From Pseudohongiella sp. (GTDB taxonomy: Bacteria > Pseudomonadota > Gammaproteobacteria > Pseudomonadales > Pseudohongiellaceae), in assembly GCA_030696315.1 (NCBI GenBank), contig JAUYSM010000109.1, forward strand, positions 1 to 64,000: a DNA stretch of 64,000 nt, given 5' to 3'. This document shows, one piece after another, positions 57,644 through 64,000 of the stretch. The first letter of the stretch is position 1; each line of letters opens with the position of its first letter. The notes under the pieces are model-generated. The model had not been told where the DNA came from. It was given only the letters and a program-made list of their open reading frames with translations, and searched no databases. The translations under genes were made by a program, and so were the position numbers.

Positions 57644-58554
57644 GCCATCAACTCAATCGTCGTGAGCTGCTGCGTAAAGCAGCTCAAGTGTCGATGCTGG
57701 CATCGGCCGGTGTTGTGCTTCCACGTGGGGTCAGTGCGGCCGAGTTTGTGGTTGAGCCTTTTCAGAATCGCGGCAATATCAGACACTCGGTTGCGCAGTG
57801 GACCTACGGGTTTTTATCACTGGAAGAACTGTGTGCGGCGGTCAAGGAAATCGGTTTTGCGGCGATCGACCTCATTGGCCCTCAGCAATGGCAGATTCTT
57901 AAAGATCACGGTATCGATTGCTCTATGTGTAATGGCGCTGAAATCAGTCTGACCGAAGGCTGGAATAATCCCGACAATCACAGCACATTGATCAACAACT
58001 ATCAAAATCACATCGAACTGATGGCGCAGGCCGGTTATAAAAATCTGATCTGTTTTAGCGGTAACCGCAACAGTATGGATGATGAAATCGGGCTGCAGCA
58101 CTGCTCTGACGGACTAAAACAAATCATGAGTCTGGCCGAGCGCAATAACATCGTGATCCACATGGAGCTGTTTAATAGCAAAATTGATCATCCTGACTAT
58201 ATGTGTGACAGCTCAGCCTGGGGCATTGAGTTATGCCAGCGTATTGGCTCGCCAAACTTCAAGTTGCTGTACGACATCTACCACATGCAGGTTCAGGAAG
58301 GTGATGTGATCAGAACCATTCGTGATCATCACCAATGGTTTGGTCATTACCACACGGCTGGCGTCCCGGGTCGTAATGAAATTGATGACACGCAGGAGCT
58401 GTATTACCCGGCCATTATGCGGGCCATTGTGGCAACCGGATTTGATGGATATGTGGCGCAGGAGTTTATTCCGCGGCGTGGAGAAAACAACAACCGCACT
58501 AACGCTGAACGAATCGCTTCGCTGGCGCAGTCGGTTGCTATTTGTGATATCTGA
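57640..58554 (+). CDS. Tat-exported hydroxypyruvate isomerase-like TIM-barrel protein
   Basis: NRRELLRKAAQVSMLASAGVVLPRGVSA; LLYDIYHMQVQEGDVIRTIRDHHQWFGHYHTAGVPGRNEIDDTQELYYPAIM. Confidence 0.9.
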   Translation: MSHQLNRRELLRKAAQVSMLASAGVVLPRGVSAAEFVVEPFQNRGNIRHSVAQWTYGFLSLEELCAAVKEIGFAAIDLIGPQQWQILKDHGIDCSMCNGAEISLTEGWNNPDNHSTLINNYQNHIELMAQAGYKNLICFSGNRNSMDDEIGLQHCSDGLKQIMSLAERNNIVIHMELFNSKIDHPDYMCDSSAWGIELCQRIGSPNFKLLYDIYHMQVQEGDVIRTIRDHHQWFGHYHTAGVPGRNEIDDTQELYYPAIMRAIVATGFDGYVAQEFIPRRGENNNRTNAERIASLAQSVAICDI

Positions 58555-58563
58555 AAGCAGTGG

Positions 58564-59145
58564 TTACTGAGGGCGGTGGAAGCGGCCCATGTACACTGAT
58601 TTGGCCAGCACGTGACCTTCCATGGCGGCCATCACCGCATCACGGGTTGCAATCGGATCATCACTTGCCGTCACGTCGATGCTTGTTGCCAGCGCATATA
58701 CTTCAAACAGGTAGTGGTGTTTAGGGCGGGTTGCTGGCGCGCCCGGGCCACGGTAAACACGGCCGGTGGCGCTGATTTGTGAGGCGCCGTTGGGGAGCTG
58801 ATCCCCTGCTGGCTGGCCCTCGGCGAGACCGCTGGCATCACCCGGGATATTCCAAACCACCCAATGTACCTGGGTTTTTGTGCCCCGGTTAGGTGCAAAG
58901 TCCAGGTCAACCATGTTGACCACAAAACTCTGAGTGCCTTCCGGGACATTAACCCAGCTAAGAGCGGGCGACGTACCACCACCGGGTGCTGCGCCTTCTG
59001 CCGCCTGCGTGAAACGCACGGGAATATCCGCGCCATCGTCAAAACCATCTACGTCCAGCATAAAGTTGGCAGGCGCTTGCGCCTGAGTTGCTGCAGCCAT
59101 CATTGTCATCACCAGAGTTGCAAAGATTTTTTTGAAAACGTTCAT
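58564..59145 (-). CDS. YbhB/YbcL-type (Raf kinase inhibitor/PEBP-like) secreted protein
   Basis: DGADIPVRFTQAAEGAAPGGGTSPALSWVNVPEGTQSFVVNMVDLD; HWVVWNIPGDASGLAEG. Confidence 0.92.
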   Translation of the reverse strand: MNVFKKIFATLVMTMMAAATQAQAPANFMLDVDGFDDGADIPVRFTQAAEGAAPGGGTSPALSWVNVPEGTQSFVVNMVDLDFAPNRGTKTQVHWVVWNIPGDASGLAEGQPAGDQLPNGASQISATGRVYRGPGAPATRPKHHYLFEVYALATSIDVTASDDPIATRDAVMAAMEGHVLAKSVYMGRFHRPQ

Positions 59146-59172
59146 GTTTCTCTCCTGTTTTTATTTCTATAA

Positions 59173-59192
59173 GTCGGTTTTTACTGACCGAC
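59173..59192. promoter_or_regulatory. GTCGGT-N8-ACCGAC palindrome, candidate operator
   Basis: Located 28-47 bp upstream of the PEBP-like start, next to a TetR-family gene. Confidence 0.4.
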
Positions 59193-59388
59193 AAGGCATT
59201 ACGGCACGTTGCCAGACCAAAATAATCCCGCCATGACTGTTTTTTTTGGTAACAGCCTTGATCATAAACAAAGGCGGCGTGCCAAGGAAGCATTTGATAT
59301 TCGCTTGCTCGAAAACAAACACGGGCGAATGTATAATCCGGCCGCTTTGATGAAATTGCGGCGGAATTTGGTCAGTAAGAGGATCAGT

Positions 59389-60000
59389 ATGGTGCGGCGG
59401 ACAAAAGAGGAAGCGCTAAAGACGCGAAGCCGTATTATGGATGCGGCGGTTGATGTTTTTTTTGACAGGGGCGTGGCAAATGCTACGTTGAATGATATCG
59501 CGACACGGGCAGATGTAACCCGCGGTGCAATCTATTGGCACTTCAAGAATAAACTGGATGTATTTGATGCCTTGCATGACCAGTTACAGTTGTCGTTTGC
59601 CGACACAATTCTGTCGGATCTGCGCAATGATCATCCGCATCCCTTGCTTCAGCTGGAACGCTTGTGCTCAGACTTGCTTATTGATCTGGAGAACAATCAA
59701 CATAAGTTCAAAGTGCTGAGTATTCTATTTTTCAAATGTGACTATAACGGCGAGATGGGACACTTTCTTGATTTGCAGAACGCGCGTAAGAAGCAGAATA
59801 TCCAGCTGTTTTCCGAGTATTTTGCGCGCGCAAAAAAGCACAAACATCTGCCAGCTGATGTGGATACCATGATCGTGAGTATGGCCTTGATGTCCTACGT
59901 CACCGGCATTGTGGTGGACTATCTGCGCGATACCAACAGCATTGTCATGCGAGAGCATGCACCCAAATTCATGCGGTTTTTCTTTAAAAACCTGGGCTGA
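59389..60000 (+). CDS. TetR-family regulator (AcrR/TtgR-type)
   Basis: MVRRTKEEALKTRSRIMDAAVDVFFDRGVANATLNDIATRADVTRGAIYWHFKNKLDVFDAL. Confidence 0.92.
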   Translation: MVRRTKEEALKTRSRIMDAAVDVFFDRGVANATLNDIATRADVTRGAIYWHFKNKLDVFDALHDQLQLSFADTILSDLRNDHPHPLLQLERLCSDLLIDLENNQHKFKVLSILFFKCDYNGEMGHFLDLQNARKKQNIQLFSEYFARAKKHKHLPADVDTMIVSMALMSYVTGIVVDYLRDTNSIVMREHAPKFMRFFFKNLG

Positions 60001-60036
60001 GCGCAGCGTAAGTGCGCCGTTCGCCATGCTTGCCCT

Positions 60037-60738
60037 TCAGTATTGAGGGCCGCTTGCAGTTGGTGCCCTACGTATTCGTCTGTCCGGTGTTAACGCAAGT
60101 TGTAGATTGATGCTACTGCTGCCCTCTGCCGAGACAGTTATCAGGTGCTCCTGCGCCAGGTCATTGGGCCGGGCGCGCGCATGCCAGACTTTGAAACGGT
60201 AATCGCCGGCCGGCAACGATGCCAAGGTGGCTTTGCCACTGGCATCACTCATCGCCATCAAGTGAGAGTCTCCCACGTAGACGTAACCCAGCATCCAGTC
60301 GTGGATGTTGCAGCCAATAACTGCAACACCCGCCTTGTCAAACAACACCGGTTCGGCGGTATCACCGGTGTACAGTGGCAATTCAAAACGTTTGGTATCG
60401 GAGTAGGAATAAACATGGTGATGGATGTCATCGCTGTTGGGAAACGATACCTGACTGTTTTTAACCACCATTAACACCGGCCCTACAAATTCCTTGTCGA
60501 CCTGATCCATGGCGCCGGTGAGTGACCAGTCCGCAGGAAGTGGGAGCTGTGGCGCAATAATTTCAATCACCGCCTCGGCGACTGGCTGACCCGCCGAGTC
60601 AGTCAGCACAACCTCTAGCTCACCCGCCTGGGTACCCAAAACACTGGCTGACGCGAGTAGCAGGGCAGCTATTGATTTCAACGGCAAATGATTCAAGGCC
60701 TGAGAAAGAGTCTTTTGATACACACGCGTAACAGTCAT
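60037..60738 (-). CDS. Secreted cupredoxin-like / methylamine-utilization-type protein
   Basis: SFPNSDDIHHHVYSYSDTKRFELPLYTGDTAEPVLFDKAGVAVIGCNIHDWMLGYVYV. Confidence 0.8.
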   Translation of the reverse strand: MTVTRVYQKTLSQALNHLPLKSIAALLLASASVLGTQAGELEVVLTDSAGQPVAEAVIEIIAPQLPLPADWSLTGAMDQVDKEFVGPVLMVVKNSQVSFPNSDDIHHHVYSYSDTKRFELPLYTGDTAEPVLFDKAGVAVIGCNIHDWMLGYVYVGDSHLMAMSDASGKATLASLPAGDYRFKVWHARARPNDLAQEHLITVSAEGSSSINLQLALTPDRRIRRAPTASGPQY

Positions 60739-60746
60739 AAGTCCAC

Positions 60747-61703
60747 TCAGAAGCGCACATTAAATTCGGCGCGCAGATTGTTGTTGAAGTACTTGTTGCC
60801 CTGATTGGCGCGTGACAATAAACGCTCGAAACCCAGCGTTAAACCGGTATCGCGGGCCAGCGGGATGTTCCAGTCCAGTGAAAGACCCTGCGTATCAGCG
60901 TTCAGCAAGTAGGTGACATAATCCTTGCCAATGCCAGCATCGCGCGCGATGGCTTTGGTGATGTTCAACAATGGTGTACCAGGGCGTGAGCTGGCATCTA
61001 TTTCACCTTGTCGATAACGATACCCGATGGTCACTGCGCTGGCGTTTAACAGTGTGTACTCCAGCCGTGCGGTGAATTCCTGGCTGTGTTGGGTGAACAC
61101 ATCGCTGCCGAAGCGCGGATTAAAAATCAGATTGTCATCGGGCTGTGCATGTCGTTGCCGAGAATTAACACCCATATTCAACAACCATTCCGGAGTCAGA
61201 CGTTTACTGACCGACAGAGACAGGAGTCTGACCCAGCTGTCACGCAAAGATTCGCTGAATTCCACGCGGTTCAGTGACAGGCCGACATTAAAGCGGGGGG
61301 CATATGGGCCCAGGCCGGCGCGATGGCTATAGGCCAAATTGAGTCCGGCCAGAATGCTTTCCAAACCCTGCGTGCGCAGATATTGACGGGCGCCGAGTTC
61401 AGCACCTATTGATAAGCGGTTGCCTGGGCTGGTCACAAAATAGCGATTTATCCGATAGTTCACATCGGCAAAATTATCGCCAAACACGTTGGGCTCAGCC
61501 AGCGCGTTCGGGATATTGCTGTGGGAGTTGACTGACAGACTCAATACAGAGTCTGTTTCGGCATGCGCGGGGCTGAGCATGCCCGTTACGCCAAGACCCA
61601 GCATAAAGATCCACGGTTTTAGTTGGTCAGCAGATGTCATTGTTGCGCTCAGCCAAGTCCATTTCCTGCGCCAGACAGTAGCACTGGAATGGACTTTAGC
61701 CAA
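60747..61703 (-). CDS. Outer-membrane beta-barrel-like protein, function unknown
   Basis: Signal-like N-terminus; alternating aromatic strands; C-terminal ...FNNNLRAEFNVRF. Confidence 0.6.
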   Translation of the reverse strand: MAKVHSSATVWRRKWTWLSATMTSADQLKPWIFMLGLGVTGMLSPAHAETDSVLSLSVNSHSNIPNALAEPNVFGDNFADVNYRINRYFVTSPGNRLSIGAELGARQYLRTQGLESILAGLNLAYSHRAGLGPYAPRFNVGLSLNRVEFSESLRDSWVRLLSLSVSKRLTPEWLLNMGVNSRQRHAQPDDNLIFNPRFGSDVFTQHSQEFTARLEYTLLNASAVTIGYRYRQGEIDASSRPGTPLLNITKAIARDAGIGKDYVTYLLNADTQGLSLDWNIPLARDTGLTLGFERLLSRANQGNKYFNNNLRAEFNVRF

Positions 61704-61718
61704 GTTTTGCAGAGACAG

Positions 61719-63731
61719 TTAACCAAATGTTTTTCGTACCCGAAGCTGCACAAACTCTCTCGGATCCATACGTTGCTGCTCCAGAAAAGCCAGCGACTGT
61801 GTTGTCCGGTCAGACCAGGTTTCCCGGATGGCCCTGAAGTCATCCCAGTGGGTGTATTCAGCACGCACCACAACACCATTGGAAAACGTCTTTTCTGTGA
61901 ACAACTGCACATTGTTGCGCAATTCACGAACACGTCGTTGATCCGGGTTGTACGTGGTATCACGGAAATAGGGGTTGTAGTTGACTCCCCAGCTCATGCC
62001 AAGCTGCTGCAGATCCTGCTCAAACGACACGCGGCCGCGAAATGGCCGTTGGTTGGAGATGGAGCGCACGCGCTCGCTGGTCGGGTCAGTCACTCGGGTG
62101 CGATCAAACTGGGCGCTCAAGGTCAACCTGGCGCCAGTCAACCCTAATGAGTCAAAGGGTAAGCGCAGGTTTACCGCAGCACGATCCAAAGTGCCGTCAC
62201 CAATATTGCCGGTGGCTGTCAGGCCTGCGGGCAAGGGAATCTGATCAATCACATCACTGATTTCATCATGACGTAAGGTCAGCCCAAGCACCGCGCGTTC
62301 ACTGAAGCGTTTTTCATATACCGCTTCGGCAACCCAGCGTTGTTGCGGGCGCAGGTCGAGATTCCCCCCAAAATATTGGTCATCAGTCAACGAACTGGAG
62401 GCCGCAAAATCCGAGAAATCCAACTGCCCTAGTTCGCGCTCTAGGCGAACACGCAATTGTTCGGTTTCGCTCATGTCCCACGTGGCAGCCACTCGGGGTT
62501 TCGGGTAAAAGAAGCTGCGCTCGGCGCCAGCACCACCGGTTTGTTTGATAGTGGATCGTTCCAGTCGAGTACCGGCTTCGATTTTCAGCGTGTCATTCAC
62601 TGTCCAGCTTGCGATGGAAGACAGCTCCGTACGCAATTCCGATACTTTGGTTGTCGACAGCGGAAGATCGATCATATTTCCGTTGTTGGTAAAGCGCTGC
62701 TGTGTGTCCAACACGTTATAAGCCACTTCCGCACTGGATTCGATGTTGAGATTGTCGGTAACAGACCAACGCATCACTGAGCGCAGAATAGATTCCTGGT
62801 TTTCGGTATCACTGACAAACAGTTGTTCGGCGTTGCTCAGGCTGGCGAGATTGATCAGATCCGTGCGTTCCAGATTATGAATCAGTCGGGTTTCAAGGCT
62901 CATGCGTTCGTTAAGCTGATTCTCCAGCCTGGCTGCAAAGTCCGCATTACGGACATCGTTTGTTGTATTGTAACGACGTGCTGCAGTTGCAGAGTCATAC
63001 GCTACCCACTCTTCGTACACGTAGTCGGTGAAACCTGAAGTCAGCTCCAGTTTGCCAATGCGCAAGGGCGCCGACCAGCTGGCGCGTCCTGACCAACCGT
63101 CACCGTCAAATCGATTGTTGATTGTTTCCTGCAGCAAGGTGTTGCCATCAGCATCGGTTCTGATCAATGTGCCGTGGCCGGTAGAATCATTCATGGCCAC
63201 TACGCGTGCCAACATCAGTGAAGTTGTGCGTCCGTTGTTATTGGCATTGAACTCATAACGTCCACCGGGCAGGGTCGGACCTCCATCAAAAAAGTATCCT
63301 TGCGCGACCACGGTGTGCTGACGGGACACATCTTCCTTTAACACCACATTAACAACCACAGAGTGACCCTGCATATCGATACCGGGTGTGGCGCCTCGTA
63401 TCAACTCAATATGCGACACGCGAGATGCCACCGTACGCCCCAACACCGAGCTTACGGAGTCAGATTTGGATGCCGGGCGTGCGCCATTGATCAGTACGTT
63501 TCCGCCAGCGCCCGCAAAACCTCGCACATCATCACCGTTGCTGATATTAAAACCCGGTATGCGGCTCACCATGTCCTGCGCTGTGGCGGGGTTGGAGCTG
63601 GCAAAAAAATCCGGTTGATACATCAACACGGTTTCACTGATTACCGGTATGGGTGCGCTGGTCTCCTGTGCTAATGCAGAACCTGCAACAAAGGATGACA
63701 GTGCGATAGATATGATTAACTTATTGTTCAT
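61719..63731 (-). CDS. TonB-dependent receptor
   Basis: Signal peptide MNNKLIISIALSSFVAGSALAQE; plug NPATAQDMVSRIPGFNISNGDDVRGFAGAGGNVLINGARP; beta-barrel; C-terminal ...VQLRVRKTFG. Confidence 0.9.
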   Translation of the reverse strand: MNNKLIISIALSSFVAGSALAQETSAPIPVISETVLMYQPDFFASSNPATAQDMVSRIPGFNISNGDDVRGFAGAGGNVLINGARPASKSDSVSSVLGRTVASRVSHIELIRGATPGIDMQGHSVVVNVVLKEDVSRQHTVVAQGYFFDGGPTLPGGRYEFNANNNGRTTSLMLARVVAMNDSTGHGTLIRTDADGNTLLQETINNRFDGDGWSGRASWSAPLRIGKLELTSGFTDYVYEEWVAYDSATAARRYNTTNDVRNADFAARLENQLNERMSLETRLIHNLERTDLINLASLSNAEQLFVSDTENQESILRSVMRWSVTDNLNIESSAEVAYNVLDTQQRFTNNGNMIDLPLSTTKVSELRTELSSIASWTVNDTLKIEAGTRLERSTIKQTGGAGAERSFFYPKPRVAATWDMSETEQLRVRLERELGQLDFSDFAASSSLTDDQYFGGNLDLRPQQRWVAEAVYEKRFSERAVLGLTLRHDEISDVIDQIPLPAGLTATGNIGDGTLDRAAVNLRLPFDSLGLTGARLTLSAQFDRTRVTDPTSERVRSISNQRPFRGRVSFEQDLQQLGMSWGVNYNPYFRDTTYNPDQRRVRELRNNVQLFTEKTFSNGVVVRAEYTHWDDFRAIRETWSDRTTQSLAFLEQQRMDPREFVQLRVRKTFG

Positions 63732-63821
63732 GTAACTCTCCCTGAAAACATTGGCAGTGACCGCAATCACTGTCTTGACCCAGGGGGTAAAGCAAAACCC
63801 GGGCCACAATAAATTATGTTT

Positions 63822-63838
63822 AATATCAATAAGATATT
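63822..63838. promoter_or_regulatory. 17-bp AT-rich palindrome upstream of TonB receptor, candidate operator
   Basis: AATATC-aataa-GATATT. Confidence 0.35.
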
Positions 63839-63869
63839 TCTATAAAAAGTGCGAGGTGTGGCGTGAGAC

Positions 63870-63902
63870 GCCAAGGCTTGGTGAGTTAAACCAAACCTTG
63901 GC
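63870..63902 (-). terminator. 12-bp hairpin (one mismatch, G-U possible) downstream of a minus-strand CDS end
   Basis: GCCAAGGCTTGG-tgagttaaa-CCAAACCTTGGC; no strong adjacent T tract. Confidence 0.45.
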
Positions 63903-63923
63903 GGAACACAGTGTTGCAGGCTT

Positions 63924-64000
63924 TCAACGGGCAGATGTCACATTGTCAGACGGATTACGGTCGATCAATTTGTTAATAGGGTCAATGCCCAGCGTCTCAG
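63924..64000 (-). CDS. C-terminal end of an unidentified CDS (continues beyond window)
   Basis: Reverse frame reads ETLGIDPINKLIDRNPSDNVTSAR-stop. Confidence 0.4.
   Translation of the reverse strand, partial: ETLGIDPINKLIDRNPSDNVTSAR

Overview
The window is a protein-dense chromosomal segment of what is probably a marine-type gammaproteobacterium (inference from gene content). I see no rRNA, tRNA, CRISPR array, prophage or intact transposase. Main blocks: (1) a branched-chain 2-oxoacid dehydrogenase operon (E1alpha/E1beta/E2, minus strand); (2) acyl-CoA metabolism, with two thiolases, a LiuR-like MerR regulator and a fused B12-dependent IcmF-type mutase; (3) three alkylation-repair genes (AlkC-like, Ada/Ogt-like, AlkA-like); (4) a VapBC-like AbrB/PIN toxin-antitoxin pair; (5) a catabolic island at about 45.1-63.7 kb with a sulfatase, D-2-hydroxyacid dehydrogenase, large alpha/beta hydrolase, GMC oxidoreductase with a gluconate-2-dehydrogenase-subunit-3-like partner, three TIM-barrel sugar isomerase/epimerase-like proteins, a DUF1080 protein, a Gfo/Idh/MocA dehydrogenase, a nucleoside/sugar-type MFS transporter and a TonB receptor. 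Block 5 looks like a 3-keto-glycoside catabolic system. The most interesting non-coding signal is a compact three-hairpin RNA candidate at about 10391-10503 (minus strand), with two C-rich loops and a Rho-independent terminator, just upstream of an S1/P1 nuclease gene. Several near-perfect palindromes (IR elements and candidate operators) are reported separately. All product calls are by eye from motifs; no database search was run.
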